Source: Actinophytocola sp036378875 (lineage in GTDB: Bacteria; Actinomycetota; Actinomycetes; Mycobacteriales; Pseudonocardiaceae). Taken from it: a stretch of 64,000 nucleotides of DNA. Positions 33,049 through 42,262 of the stretch are shown piece by piece (within the stretch, counting starts at the first letter, position 1; each line of letters starts with the position of its first letter). The stretch is from assembly GCF_036378875.1 (NCBI RefSeq), contig NZ_DASUVO010000101.1, positions 186,001 to 250,000 of the forward strand, in the 5' to 3' direction. A program made the position numbers and the translations under genes. The notes below the pieces were generated by a model. The model was not told the origin of the DNA. It worked only from the letters and a program-made list of their open reading frames with translations, and did not search any database.

Positions 33049-33170
33049 CCGGTTTTGTGATCGTGATGGTCGCCGTGATCTGTCTCGGCGTCGGGTTCTC
33101 GTTTGGTCGGCGCTACGGCATCGATTCCGAGATACGCCGCCAGCTCCGCGACCGCGAACGGCCGTACTAG
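33045..33170 (+). CDS. 41-residue small membrane protein
   Basis: ATG 33045 overlaps the HAD stop by 4 nt and the frame runs to TAG 33168-33170. The product has one N-terminal membrane helix (FVIVMVAVICLGVGFSFG) and a basic, charged tail (RRQLRDRERPY). The overlap, the codon bias and the gap of only three bases to the next start argue that it is real. Family unknown. Confidence 0.7.
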   Translation: MTGFVIVMVAVICLGVGFSFGRRYGIDSEIRRQLRDRERPY

Positions 33171-33173
33171 ACC

Positions 33174-33740
33174 ATGAAGGACTCCTGGCGGGTGGACCGC
33201 CGCGACGAGGGGTCGATCGACCTCGCGCTCTACGTGCGCGACGCGCTCGCGCTGTCCGACGACGTCCAGCCGGTCGTGCCGAACCTGACGCCCTCGGTCG
33301 CCGTGACCGTCCCGGCCGGGGTGGACCGGAACACGGTCGTGGAGGAATGGCCCGGCTGGTGGGCGGACCTCCTGCAGTGGTGCCGCGACCAGGGCGAACA
33401 CGATCCGTCTGAGCCGGTCGACGACATCGCGCCGGCGTTGGATGGCCGACCCGCGCTACGCGTCGCGCTGGAGGTGTTCAAGGAGCCGGCCGCGCGCCAC
33501 CGGACGGCGGCCAACCGCGCCAGGGCGCGGCCGACGTCGAACGTGACCAGGGTGGTCAAGGAGCTGGAGCAGGAGTTGGGCCGGGAGGCCAAGCCCTTCC
33601 ACCTCGTGATCACCGAGGTGTCCGTGAACGAGCCGATGTGGGCTCCGCTGACGCCGACGCACGTGCTCGCCTCGGTCGGGTTCACGGACACCGAGGCCGC
33701 CAGACCGGTGCTGCGAAAGACGCTGCTGCCGCTCGCCTAG
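33174..33740 (+). CDS. Hypothetical protein, 188 residues
   Basis: Starts at ATG 33174, three bases after the small membrane gene. It is soluble with no signal or membrane helix. Visible features are an EEWPGWWADLLQWCRDQ stretch, a central Arg/Ala-rich helix (KEPAARHRTAANRARARP) and a C-terminal strand region (HLVITEVSVNEPMWAPLTP). No family recognised. Its stop overlaps the convergent acyltransferase stop (shared CTAG). Confidence 0.75.
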   Translation: MKDSWRVDRRDEGSIDLALYVRDALALSDDVQPVVPNLTPSVAVTVPAGVDRNTVVEEWPGWWADLLQWCRDQGEHDPSEPVDDIAPALDGRPALRVALEVFKEPAARHRTAANRARARPTSNVTRVVKELEQELGREAKPFHLVITEVSVNEPMWAPLTPTHVLASVGFTDTEAARPVLRKTLLPLA

Positions 33741-34678
33741 CCCTGGAAGACGGACTTCCGTTCGGCGACCATGCTGTCCAGCGTCTCCTGGATGGTCTCC
33801 CGGACCTCCTCGGCCACCTGGAGCGCCACGCCGGGGTCGTCGACCTCGTCCGGGGTGGCCAGGTCGGTGCGGATGGGCTCGCCGAAGTCGATGTGCCACT
33901 TCGTCGGCAGCGGGATCGCGCCCAGCGGCCCGAGCAGCGGGAAGAACGGGGTGATCGGGAAGTACGGCAGGCCGAGCAGCTTCGCCAGTGGCTGGAGGTC
34001 GGCGAGCTTCGGGTAAATCTCCTCGGCACCCACGATCGAGCACGGGATGATCGGCACGCCGGCCTTCATGGCCGTGCCCGCGAAGCCGCCGCGGCCGAAC
34101 CGCTGCAGCTGGTAGCGCTCGCTGAACGGCTTGCCGATGCCCTTGAAGCCCTCCGGCCACACACCGACCAGCTCACCGGACGCCAGCAGCCGCTGCGCGT
34201 CCGCGCCGCACGCGAGGGTCTGGCCCGTCCGGCGGGCGATCGAGCTCAGCACCGGCACCTTGAACACCAGGTCCGCGCCCAGCATACGCAGATGCTTGCC
34301 CCTCGGGTGGTTGTCGTGGACGGCGATGGCGGTCATCACGGCGTCCCACGGCAGCGTGCCTGAGTGGTTGGCGACGATCAGCGCACCGCCGTCGACCGGC
34401 AGGTTCGCCACGCCCGTCACCTCGACACGGAACCACTTCTCGTAGATCAGGCGCAGCGGCGGCATGATCACCGAGTCCGTCAGCTGCGGGTCGAAGCCGA
34501 AGTCGTCGACCGGGTAGTCGCCGGTCAGTCGCTTGCGGACGAAACCGGCGACGCGGCCGGCCAGCGACTCCGGCTCGCGTCGCGGCCGCAGCTCGGTGAC
34601 GGACGCCAGCCGTGGCCGTGCGGGGTCTTCTGACGCGCGGCGGCGCAGTGGGATGACTTCTGCTTCCTGGACGGGCAT
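33737..34678 (-). CDS. 1-acylglycerol-3-phosphate O-acyltransferase family protein (PlsC-like)
   Basis: A 313-residue acyltransferase. Block I is ANHSGTLPWD (residues 103-112), with the family's longer His-X6-Asp spacing, and block III is VWPEGFKGIGKP. Residues 1-50 are a charged, probably cytoplasmic extension. It likely acylates a lysophospholipid or related lipid at the membrane. It follows the epimerase gene closely, the same order as Rv0501-Rv0502. Confidence 0.88.
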   Translation of the reverse strand: MPVQEAEVIPLRRRASEDPARPRLASVTELRPRREPESLAGRVAGFVRKRLTGDYPVDDFGFDPQLTDSVIMPPLRLIYEKWFRVEVTGVANLPVDGGALIVANHSGTLPWDAVMTAIAVHDNHPRGKHLRMLGADLVFKVPVLSSIARRTGQTLACGADAQRLLASGELVGVWPEGFKGIGKPFSERYQLQRFGRGGFAGTAMKAGVPIIPCSIVGAEEIYPKLADLQPLAKLLGLPYFPITPFFPLLGPLGAIPLPTKWHIDFGEPIRTDLATPDEVDDPGVALQVAEEVRETIQETLDSMVAERKSVFQG

Positions 34679-34690
34679 GTGTGCTTCCCC

Positions 34691-35611
34691 CTAGCGGCCG
34701 CGGACGTAGTCGTCGAACGCGGCGGCGGTAGTCCACTTCGGGGTGAACCCGAACGTGGTCTTCAGACGGGTGGTGTCGATGACGCGGCCGTAGTTCAGCA
34801 GCCCGGCCTGGCCAGGTGACAGGTCGACCCGGCCGCCCGCGAGGCGGGTCGCGGTGCCGATGGCGGCACGGGGCATCGGCAGCGGGACGCGGCCGGCACG
34901 GCGGATGGCCTGCGACAGCATCAGCACCCCGTCACCGCCCGCGTTGTAGACGCCGGGCAGGTCGTGGGTGGCGGCGCGGCTCAGCACGGCGAGCGCGTCG
35001 GTGTCGTGGAGGAGCTGCACGCGGGCGTCGAAGCCGAGCACGGTCGGCACGACGGGCAGCGAAAAGTACCTGGTCAGCGCGTTGTCCACGTCGGGACCGA
35101 TGACGTCGGCGAACCGGATGACGGTCAGCGCCACGTCCGGGCGGCGGCGTGCGAAACCACGGACGTAGGCCTCGATCTCGACGGCCTCGGCGCGGCCGTT
35201 CTCGGGCGCGTCCTGCTCGGTGAACACGGCGGGTGAGCTCGCGCTCGCGCCGTACACCTCGGCGGTGGACTTCACGACCAGCTTGCGCACGGTCCGTGCC
35301 CGCTGGCAGGCCGCCAGGAGCCGCATCGTGCCGATGACGTTGAGCTCCTTGATGGCAACCCGACGCGGCCCGACACTGGGCCGGGGCGCGGCGTGCACCA
35401 CCGTGTCGACCTTGGCCGAGTCGATCAGCTTGGTGATCTTCGGGCCACGGATGTCCGTGCGCACGAACTCGACCCGCGTGTTCGTCGTCGCCGGAGGCGC
35501 CGTGTCGACGCCGAGCACACGATCGATGCCCGGGTCGGCGGCCAGGGTGTCAGCGAGCTGGCCACCGAGCTGGTCGGCGACTCCGGTAACGAGGACAACC
35601 TTGGGCGCCAT
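34691..35611 (-). CDS. NAD-dependent epimerase/dehydratase (extended SDR, GalE2-like)
   Basis: About 306 residues from ATG 35611, with GGAGT ahead; GTG 35632 is the alternative. The Rossmann motif is divergent (VTGVADQLGGQLADTL), and the usual YXXXK appears altered around STAEVYGASASSPA. It belongs to the same neighbourhood as galE2 (Rv0501). The substrate, presumably a nucleotide sugar, is uncertain because of the weak active-site match. Confidence 0.82.
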   Translation of the reverse strand: MAPKVVLVTGVADQLGGQLADTLAADPGIDRVLGVDTAPPATTNTRVEFVRTDIRGPKITKLIDSAKVDTVVHAAPRPSVGPRRVAIKELNVIGTMRLLAACQRARTVRKLVVKSTAEVYGASASSPAVFTEQDAPENGRAEAVEIEAYVRGFARRRPDVALTVIRFADVIGPDVDNALTRYFSLPVVPTVLGFDARVQLLHDTDALAVLSRAATHDLPGVYNAGGDGVLMLSQAIRRAGRVPLPMPRAAIGTATRLAGGRVDLSPGQAGLLNYGRVIDTTRLKTTFGFTPKWTTAAAFDDYVRGR

Positions 35612-35783
35612 ACGACTCCGATGAACCGTCACGGTTGGGAAATCCGCCTAACACGCGAGGCGGCCGTCCGCGACTCTACATCCGAATCGTGACTGATTCG
35701 TCGTTGGCAACGCGTAGTTAACGCAGGTCACACGCTGTTTTGGTGGATGTCACTCGTTCGGCGGACACCCACCGCCACAACGG

Positions 35784-35885
35784 CTACTTCTTCAGCTTGC
35801 GACGCTGCACGCGCGTCTTGCGCAGCAACTTGCGGTGCTTCTTCTTGGACATGCGCTTGCGGCGCTTCTTGATGACCGAGCCCAT
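35784..35885 (-). CDS. Small ribosomal subunit protein bS22 (33 residues)
   Basis: A 33-codon frame from ATG 35885 to the stop at 35784-35786, with AGAGGT as ribosome-binding site. The product begins MGSVIKKRRKRMSKKKHRK and 19 of its 33 residues are Lys or Arg. It matches the AURKAIP1/COX24-domain peptide encoded next to proC in actinobacteria (Rv0500B), identified as bS22 near the decoding centre of mycobacterial ribosomes. Very short, but conserved in sequence and position. Confidence 0.93.
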   Translation of the reverse strand: MGSVIKKRRKRMSKKKHRKLLRKTRVQRRKLKK

Positions 35886-36034
35886 GCGGTACCTCTGCTT
35901 CAGTCGGTGGTCGGGTCTACCTGGAAACGGCAGCGACCACACGACCAGGTCCGGTCACGGACGCGCCCCAAATGACAACCAGGCAACGGTCCTCAAGATT
36001 ACCTGGGCGTCATGGGGCGCTCCGCACCGGCTAC

Positions 36035-36253
36035 CTAGCCAGCGTCGAAATAGGCGCTACGTAGGTAGTCATGCACCGCTTGTTCCGGTACCCGGAACGA
36101 CTTGCCGACCCGCACCGCGGGCAGCTCGCCGTTGTGTACCAGCCGGTACACGGTCATCTTCGAAACCCGCATCATGGTGGCCACCTCGGCCACCGTCAGG
36201 AACTGCACCTGTGCGAGACCAGGTGGCTCCGGTTCTTTCTTGTTCGCCGGCAT
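36035..36253 (-). CDS. Excisionase-type helix-turn-helix protein (MerR/BldC-like)
   Basis: About 72 residues from ATG 36253 (GTG 36259 possible, with AAGGAC ahead). FLTVAEVATMMRVSKMTVYRLVHNGEL is cited in part as the HTH, and VRVGKSFRVPEQAVHDYL is the wing. It corresponds to Rv0500A, conserved between proC and the bS22 gene. Despite the excisionase label of the family there is no phage context, so it is probably a housekeeping regulator. Confidence 0.88.
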   Translation of the reverse strand: MPANKKEPEPPGLAQVQFLTVAEVATMMRVSKMTVYRLVHNGELPAVRVGKSFRVPEQAVHDYLRSAYFDAG

Positions 36254-36387
36254 GCTCACCGCGTCCTTCGACACGTGTCGCGCCGTCAGCTTCCCCACTG
36301 ACGGTATCGACACGCACGTGCTTCTCCCGAGACTAGCGGGACTGGTGTGACTGATGCGATGCCAAGGGCCGGTTTTTTCGCACAAGA

Positions 36388-37203
36388 TCAGTTCGGCTCG
36401 TGGGCCTTGCCCAGCTCCTGAGACCGGTCCCGCGCGGCCTCGATGGCGGCGAGCAGCGCGGCACGGACGCCGTGCTTCTCCAGTTCGCGAATGGCCATGA
36501 TGGTCGTGCCGGCCGGCGAGGTCACCGCCTCACGGAGGATGACCGGGTGCTCCCCGGTCTTGGCGAGCATGGTGGCGGCGCCGACAGCCGACTGGATGAT
36601 CAGCTTCTCGGCGACCGCCCGGGGCAGCCCCAGCAGGATCCCGGCGTCGATCATGGCCTCGACGAGGTAGAAGAAGTACGCCGGGCCGGAACCGGACAGC
36701 GCGGTCACCGCGTCCTGCTGCGACTCCGGCACCCGAACCACGAGCCCGACGGCCGACAGCAGATCCTCGACCGTGACGAGGTGGTCGTTCGTGGCGTACC
36801 GGCCGGGCGAGATGGCCGACATGGCCTCGCCGACGATCATGGGCGTGTTGGGCATGACCCGCACGACCGGCACGCCGTCGTCGAGTCGCCGCTCGTAGAG
36901 ACTGGTCGGCAGCCCGGCACACAGCGAGACGATCAGCGTGTCACGGTGCGCGTGCGGCGCCAGCTCGTCCAGCAGCGGTTCTATGTCCTGCGGCTTGACG
37001 GCCACGACGAGCACCGTGGCCTCCTTGGCCGCGGTCGTGACGTCGACGGCCCGGACGCCGTAGCGAGTGGTCAGCTCAGCGGCCCGCTCCGGGTGCCGCT
37101 CGGTGAACATGAGCTCGTCGGCCCGGCGACCGCCGTTCAGCAGCCCGGAGAGCAGTGCCTCCCCGATCTTCCCGGCCCCGAGCACCGCGATGGAATCTGT
37201 CAT
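36388..37203 (-). CDS. proC: Pyrroline-5-carboxylate reductase
   Basis: A 271-residue enzyme for the last step of proline synthesis. It has the N-terminal NAD(P) motif VLGAGKIGEALLSGLL, VKPQDIEPLLDELAP, VMPNTPMIVGEAMSAI and the dimerisation signature ALSGSGPAYFFYLVEAM. Proline dehydrogenase is encoded 1 kb away on the same strand, so anabolic and catabolic proline genes lie together. Confidence 0.96.
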   Translation of the reverse strand: MTDSIAVLGAGKIGEALLSGLLNGGRRADELMFTERHPERAAELTTRYGVRAVDVTTAAKEATVLVVAVKPQDIEPLLDELAPHAHRDTLIVSLCAGLPTSLYERRLDDGVPVVRVMPNTPMIVGEAMSAISPGRYATNDHLVTVEDLLSAVGLVVRVPESQQDAVTALSGSGPAYFFYLVEAMIDAGILLGLPRAVAEKLIIQSAVGAATMLAKTGEHPVILREAVTSPAGTTIMAIRELEKHGVRAALLAAIEAARDRSQELGKAHEPN

Positions 37204-37309
37204 GCCGGACAGCGTGCCACGCTGGCGTCCTCGGTCATGTCCACCGGTCCTCAGATCGCGCCTGTCGACCTCACAGATCGACGAGTTCCGCGAGAAGTGG
37301 GGACCTCGA

Positions 37310-38152
37310 TCAGGGCTTTGCCGACAACGACAGCTGGCGGGCCTGGCAGATCAGGCGGCCGGTGGAGTCGACGACCGTGGCGTCCGCGTCGAACCAGGGG
37401 CCGTGGACGGCCTTGCAGTCGACCTGTACACGGAGCCAGCCGGGGGCGGGGCGGGAGCGGAGCAGCGCGGTGAGCTGAACGGTCGGGGACCAGCCGAAGC
37501 GGCCGAGGTTGAACGTGACCGGTGGGGCGATGTCGCCAACCAGCAGGGCGAACATCGGGTCTACCTGTTCGTTCCGTGGCTTCGCCCATAACCGCAGGCG
37601 TGGTGGGTCGTTCGTCTGCCCGTGTAAGAAGCCGGCGCCGTTCGGGTCGATGCGGACGTCGCAGCCTTCCGTCAGGCGGAAGACCGACGCCATCGGGAGC
37701 GCGGCCATGTCCAGTGCGTTGCCCGGTGGCTCGGCCGGCTGGTTCGGCAGGTCCGACCATGCCGCGCGCTCGCGAGGGAGACGGCCGGTCGTCACCACAC
37801 CTTCCACACAGGACTGTCCGCGCTGTTCGAGGCTCACGCCGACGACCGTGGTCTGGCGGCCGTTCTTGCGCACCTCCGTGCGCAACAGCACAGGGCCGAC
37901 CTCCGGTGCGCGCAGGAACTGCGTGCTGACGCTGAGCGGATCGGCGACCGGCGCACCTCCGCCCGCCGCCGCCACCGCGGCGCGAGCCAGCAGTGCCATC
38001 AGGAAACCACCGTGTGGCTTGCCGCCGATCGTCCAGGAACTGGACAGTGTGGCGGCGAACGTGCCGTCGCCGAGCGAGCGAACACGGGACGCGGTGGTGA
38101 ACGGCCCGGTCGAACCGTGCCCGGCGCGCGCGTCGCCAGCAAGACTGCTCAT
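37310..38152 (-). CDS. Thioesterase-family protein (double hot-dog, TesB-like)
   Basis: A 280-residue protein. The N-terminal half has IGGKPHGGFLMALLARAA and STQFLRAPEVGPV, the C-terminal half FGWSPTVQLTALLRSRPAPGWL; this two-hot-dog layout matches actinobacterial acyl-CoA thioesterase-like proteins. Its position beside proC suggests correspondence to Rv0499. The substrate is unknown. Confidence 0.82.
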   Translation of the reverse strand: MSSLAGDARAGHGSTGPFTTASRVRSLGDGTFAATLSSSWTIGGKPHGGFLMALLARAAVAAAGGGAPVADPLSVSTQFLRAPEVGPVLLRTEVRKNGRQTTVVGVSLEQRGQSCVEGVVTTGRLPRERAAWSDLPNQPAEPPGNALDMAALPMASVFRLTEGCDVRIDPNGAGFLHGQTNDPPRLRLWAKPRNEQVDPMFALLVGDIAPPVTFNLGRFGWSPTVQLTALLRSRPAPGWLRVQVDCKAVHGPWFDADATVVDSTGRLICQARQLSLSAKP

Positions 38153-38210
38153 GATTATTACCCTGCCACGTCCGGTTGGAACTGATCGCGCCCCGGTCCC
38201 TGTTTGTTGA

Positions 38211-39179
38211 TCACTTACGGGATACCAAGGCGCGCAAGAAGAACGCGGTGTTCGCCGGTCGTTCGGCGAGCCTGCGCATCAGGTAGCCGTACCATTGCAC
38301 GCCGTAAGGAACGTAGACACGTACGGTGTGCCCGCGATCCACGAGGCGTAGCTGCTCCTCGGGGCGGATCCCGTACAGCATCTGGAATTCGAACCCGCCT
38401 GGCTTGCGACCGAGTGCCTCCGCGCGCGCCTCGACGATCTGCACAAGGCGGGGATCATGGGTGGCGAACATGGGGACGCCCTCGCCACGCAGCAGGATGT
38501 TCGCGCACCGGACATAGCTACGGTCGACGTCGTGCGGGTCGGGAAAGGCGACCTGCGGCGGCTCTGCGTAGGCGCCCTTGCACAGGCGCACGCGGGAGCC
38601 GGCCGTCGCGAGGCGCGCGCAGTCCAGCTCGGTGCGGTGCAGGTAGGCCTGCAGCACGGCGCCCGCCCACGGCCACGTGCCGCGGAGCTGGGCGAGCACA
38701 CGCAGTGTGGAGTCCGTGGTGGTGTGGTCCTCCATGTCGAGCGTGACCGTGGTGCCGGCCTGCTCGGCGGCGGCACAGATACGGGCCGCGTTCTCGCGTG
38801 CGAGCGACTCGTCGAGTGCCTGGCCCACCGCGGAGAGCTTGACGCTGACCTCGGCGTGCTTGGCCAGGTCGTGCTCGTTCAGTCCGTCGAGGAGCTTCAG
38901 GTAGGCCTGCACGGTCTGCTCGGCGAGCGCGGAGTCGGTGGTGTCCTCGCCGAGGTAGTCGAGGGTGACGGTCAGGCCATGGCTGACGAGTTCCCTGGTG
39001 ACGGCGATCGCGTCGGCGGTGGTCTCGCCGGCCACGAAACGCTTGACGACATCCCGGCTGACAGGTGCGGTCGCCACCAGCCGACGGATCACGTCGTTAC
39101 CGGCCGCGGCCAGGATCAGGCTGCGTAGGGGGTGCACGAAACCGGACTCTACGTGCAGGCGCATGCGCACGGGTGGCAT
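38211..39179 (-). CDS. Proline dehydrogenase
   Basis: A TIM-barrel flavoprotein that oxidises proline to pyrroline-5-carboxylate. About 322 residues from ATG 39179 (ATG 39164 also fits; neither has a clear ribosome-binding site). Family signatures are VKLSAVGQALDE, TLDMEDHTTTD, LQAYLHRTELD, RLCKGAYAEP, FATHDPRLV and FEFQMLYGIR. The open frame upstream is a shadow of the TIM-barrel gene. No P5C dehydrogenase is in the window. Confidence 0.92.
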   Translation of the reverse strand: MPPVRMRLHVESGFVHPLRSLILAAAGNDVIRRLVATAPVSRDVVKRFVAGETTADAIAVTRELVSHGLTVTLDYLGEDTTDSALAEQTVQAYLKLLDGLNEHDLAKHAEVSVKLSAVGQALDESLARENAARICAAAEQAGTTVTLDMEDHTTTDSTLRVLAQLRGTWPWAGAVLQAYLHRTELDCARLATAGSRVRLCKGAYAEPPQVAFPDPHDVDRSYVRCANILLRGEGVPMFATHDPRLVQIVEARAEALGRKPGGFEFQMLYGIRPEEQLRLVDRGHTVRVYVPYGVQWYGYLMRRLAERPANTAFFLRALVSRK

Positions 39180-39214
39180 GTCAGTAGGGACGGCACCATC
39201 GGGCGGGCGGGCGG

Positions 39215-39988
39215 TTACTGGCCCAGGTGCAGGCGGGCGAACAGCAGGGCTTCTGCCAGGTCCTTGACCCGTTCCGGCGCCGTGCGGGCCCGGCGGGTGG
39301 TGATCTCGACCACCACCTGGCCGTCGAAGTCCGTGGCCAGCGACTCGCAGATCTCCGCGCACGGCTGGGTTCCTCGGCCGGGAACCAGGTGCTCGTCGCG
39401 GGGCAGGCCGGTGCCGTCGGCCAGGTGCAGGTGGCGCAGCGCGGTGCCCATCCGGTCGCGTAAGGAACGGGCGTCCATGCCGGCGGTCGCCGTGTGGGAC
39501 AGGTCCAGCGTGTAGTTGCGGTAGCCGACGTCCGTCGGGTCGATGGACGGGACGAACGCCGAGACCTCGCGGCCGAAACGGCGCACCGGGAACATGTTCT
39601 CCACGGCGATCGCGATGCCCGACGACTCCTCCAGCTCGGCCACGAGGTCGGCGAAGCCGTCGGCGTAGCGGCGCTGCCAGCGGAACGGCGGGTGGATCAC
39701 CACGGTCGGCGCGCCAAGGTCGGCGGCCGCCTCCACCGAGCGGCGCAGCCGTTGCTCCGGCAGCGGGGACCAGACCCGCTGCGTGATCAACAGACAGGGT
39801 GCGTGTACCGCCAGCACGGGCACCCCGTACTGGCGTGACCTGCGCCTCAGTGCCGCCGGGTCCTGGCTGATCGGGTCGGCCCAGACCATCACCTCGACCC
39901 CGTCGTAGCCGAGCGTCGCCGCCAGCTCGAACGCGGACGTGGCGGTACGCGGCCACACCGACGCGGTCGATACCCCGACCCGGATCAC
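39215..39988 (-). CDS. Sugar phosphate isomerase/epimerase-like TIM-barrel protein
   Basis: A 257-residue xylose-isomerase-like barrel from GTG 39988, overlapping the upstream membrane gene's stop by 4 nt. Motifs include VSTASVWPRTATSAFELAATLGYDGVEVMVW (cited in part), VLAVHAPCLL, VVIHPPFRWQ, IAVENMFPV and the metal-site HLHLADGTGLP. Equivalent to Rv0498 by order. The substrate is unknown. Confidence 0.87.
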   Translation of the reverse strand: MIRVGVSTASVWPRTATSAFELAATLGYDGVEVMVWADPISQDPAALRRRSRQYGVPVLAVHAPCLLITQRVWSPLPEQRLRRSVEAAADLGAPTVVIHPPFRWQRRYADGFADLVAELEESSGIAIAVENMFPVRRFGREVSAFVPSIDPTDVGYRNYTLDLSHTATAGMDARSLRDRMGTALRHLHLADGTGLPRDEHLVPGRGTQPCAEICESLATDFDGQVVVEITTRRARTAPERVKDLAEALLFARLHLGQ

Positions 39989-41163
39989 CGGTTGAGCAGC
40001 AGGAGTGCTGCCGGGGACACCGTCACCACCAGGCCGACCAGCACCGCGAGGACCGTCGTCTGCAGGTCCTCCGCACGGCGGATCTTCCTGATGATCAGCA
40101 CGAGCGTGGCGATCACGACCACCGCCGCCGCGAGGGCGGCCGCCGGCAGGAAGCCCCACAACCAGTTGAACCCGAGCCACACCGCGGCGCCGCCGATGAC
40201 GCCGAGGGCCAGCTGGCCGAACATGACCAGCCACTCCATGACCGGGGAGCGCCTGCGGTCCTCGTCGAGGTCGTCGTCCTCGAGGTCCTCCAGCTCGTCA
40301 GGGGCGTCACGCGGAAGGCCGCGCTCGTCCTCGTCGAGCAGGTTGTCGTACTCGGCCGAGTCGTAGCGATCGTCGGGGTCGGCTGCCGGGTACGGGCTCC
40401 GGTAGTCGTCCTCCTCAACGGACGGGTCCGCGTAGGGGTCCCCCGGGTAGACCGGGGAGATCTGGGTACGGCTGTCCATGCCGGGGCGGCGACCGGTCGA
40501 CGAACCGTCCACCGGGACCCGGCCCGAGACCCTCGGCAGTTCCTCGGTCGTCTCCGCGGACGGACCGGCCACGGGTGGCGCCGGGGGTGGCGGAGCGTCA
40601 CCGTCGAGCCGCGAACGGATGCCCGTGCGTTCCCGTGTGCCGCCCGGCGGCACGGGCGGGAGCGGCATGCGCTGTGACGGTTGCGGTCTTGGCAGCTGCT
40701 GTGACGGCTGCGGGGGCTGCGGTCTCGGCGTGCCGCGTACGGGCGTCGTCGGCCCGTGCTGCCCGATGCCCGGCATCGGCAACCGGCTCGACGACTGCTG
40801 CCCTGGCGACGGCTGCGGTCTCGGGAGCTGCTGCGACGGCTGCGGAGGCAGCGGTCTCGGCAGCTGCTGCGAGGACTGCTGGCCGGGCTGGCGCCGACTC
40901 GGCGGCACCGGCTGCTGGAAGCCGGTGCGCTCGCCGCTCCTGCGGTGCGAGGTTCGCTCCGGCGGCGGGGTGTCGTCGCGGATGGCCTGCATCTCGCCCG
41001 ACTCCGACAGCACCCGCTCGATGATCTGCTGTGCCCCGGTGTCGCTCGGGTCGTCCGCACGCCGACGACGGCGCCGGGGACGCTCGCCCCCTTCGGCACC
41101 GTACTTGGCGAGCAGCTCAGCTACCGTGCGCTGAGACTGCTCTGGTCCGCCTTCGTGACTCAT
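39985..41163 (-). CDS. Pro/Gln-rich membrane protein (Rv0497-like)
   Basis: About 392 residues from ATG 41163. An N-terminal cytoplasmic module (TVAELLAKYGAEG, then RRRRRR) leads into a Pro/Gln-rich stretch with repeated QPSQQLPRPQP units and an acidic segment (LEDLEDDDLDEDRR). Three or four C-terminal membrane helices follow. The N-terminal AELLAKYG and basic run are shared with the mycobacterial Rv0497 group. Role unknown; position beside ppx and senX3-regX3 is conserved. Confidence 0.82.
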   Translation of the reverse strand: MSHEGGPEQSQRTVAELLAKYGAEGGERPRRRRRRADDPSDTGAQQIIERVLSESGEMQAIRDDTPPPERTSHRRSGERTGFQQPVPPSRRQPGQQSSQQLPRPLPPQPSQQLPRPQPSPGQQSSSRLPMPGIGQHGPTTPVRGTPRPQPPQPSQQLPRPQPSQRMPLPPVPPGGTRERTGIRSRLDGDAPPPPAPPVAGPSAETTEELPRVSGRVPVDGSSTGRRPGMDSRTQISPVYPGDPYADPSVEEDDYRSPYPAADPDDRYDSAEYDNLLDEDERGLPRDAPDELEDLEDDDLDEDRRRSPVMEWLVMFGQLALGVIGGAAVWLGFNWLWGFLPAAALAAAVVVIATLVLIIRKIRRAEDLQTTVLAVLVGLVVTVSPAALLLLNR

Positions 41164-41280
41164 CGACTCCACCGTGCCCGTCGCCGGCCGATTCGTCCAG
41201 CGGCCGAGCACTCCAGGCCCTCTTGCTCGCAACGTGCAGACCACATTATGAATGCCCCCCGCTGAGGTCCTCGTCGCGCA

Positions 41281-42219
41281 TCACGGCTCCTCCCCATCGG
41301 CCTGGTCAAGCCGTCGCAATATGACTCCCTCGCGCAGCGCCCACGGACAGATCTCCAGCTCGTCCCGCTCCAGCGCACGCATGGTGGCCTGCGCCACCAG
41401 CGCCCCCGCCACGAGCTGGTGTGACCGGCTCGCGCTCACTCCCTCGAGCTCGGCCAGGTCGGCGGCGCTCATCCGGCTGATGAACGCGATGAGCTGCCGC
41501 AGGCCCGGCTCGGTCAGTACCCGGCGCGCCCTCGGCCCGGCCGACGACGGCGCCGCGCCCGTCAGCCTGGCCAGCGTCCGGAACGTCTTCGACGTGGCGA
41601 CCACGTGGTCGGGCACGCCCTGTTTCGCGACCTTCCGCGCGATCGGCGTGAGCTGGTCGGCCAGCCAGTCCGCGGTCTTCACGACCTCGTCTCGTGACGG
41701 AGGGTCACTGGTGAACCGCTCTCGGGTGAGCCGGCCGGCCCCGAAGGGTACGGATTTGGCGTAGTCCGGCGCCTCGTCGATACCGATCGCGAGTTCGAGC
41801 GAGCCGCCGCCGATGTCGAGCACGAGCAGCCGGCCGGCGGACCACCCGAGCCAGCGGCGGGCGGCCAGGAACGTGAGCTTCGCCTCGTCCTTGCCGGTGA
41901 GGACCCGCAGCTCCACCCCGGTCTCGTCGCGGACCCTGGCCAGCACGTCAGCGACGTTGCCGCAGTCACGGACCGCCGAGGTCGCGAAGGCCATCAGGTC
42001 CTCGCAGCCGAGCCGGCGGGCCGACCTCTTGGCCTCGGTGACCGTGGTCACCAGGGCCTCGATGCCCTCGTCCGACAGGTCGCCGCACTCGGTCAGCCGC
42101 TCGGCGAGACGCAGCACCGAGCGCTGCGAGCTGGCCGGCGTCGGGTGCGCACCACGATGCGCGTCCACGACGAGCAGGTGGACGGTGTTGGACCCGACGT
42201 CCAAAACCCCTAGGCGCAC
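41281..42219 (-). CDS. Ppx/GppA-family exopolyphosphatase
   Basis: A 312-residue ASKHA phosphatase from GTG 42219 (VRLGVLDVGSNTVHLLVVD). Phosphate-binding motifs are LDVGSNTVHLL, ATSAVRDCGN and LLVLDIGGGSLELAIG. It hydrolyses polyphosphate or pppGpp. Lying next to the phosphate-responsive senX3-regX3 pair fits a role in phosphate and stringent responses, as for M. tuberculosis Rv0496. Confidence 0.92.
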   Translation of the reverse strand: MRLGVLDVGSNTVHLLVVDAHRGAHPTPASSQRSVLRLAERLTECGDLSDEGIEALVTTVTEAKRSARRLGCEDLMAFATSAVRDCGNVADVLARVRDETGVELRVLTGKDEAKLTFLAARRWLGWSAGRLLVLDIGGGSLELAIGIDEAPDYAKSVPFGAGRLTRERFTSDPPSRDEVVKTADWLADQLTPIARKVAKQGVPDHVVATSKTFRTLARLTGAAPSSAGPRARRVLTEPGLRQLIAFISRMSAADLAELEGVSASRSHQLVAGALVAQATMRALERDELEICPWALREGVILRRLDQADGEEP

Positions 42220-42262
42220 GGGCCGAAGGTTACCCGGAGGTCGCGTTATGGGAAGGGTTTCT

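Noticed and set aside
36035..36253. Phage excisionase / integrated element
   Set aside because: The HTH family name is misleading; no integrase, attachment repeats or tRNA is present and the gene is syntenic with housekeeping genes.
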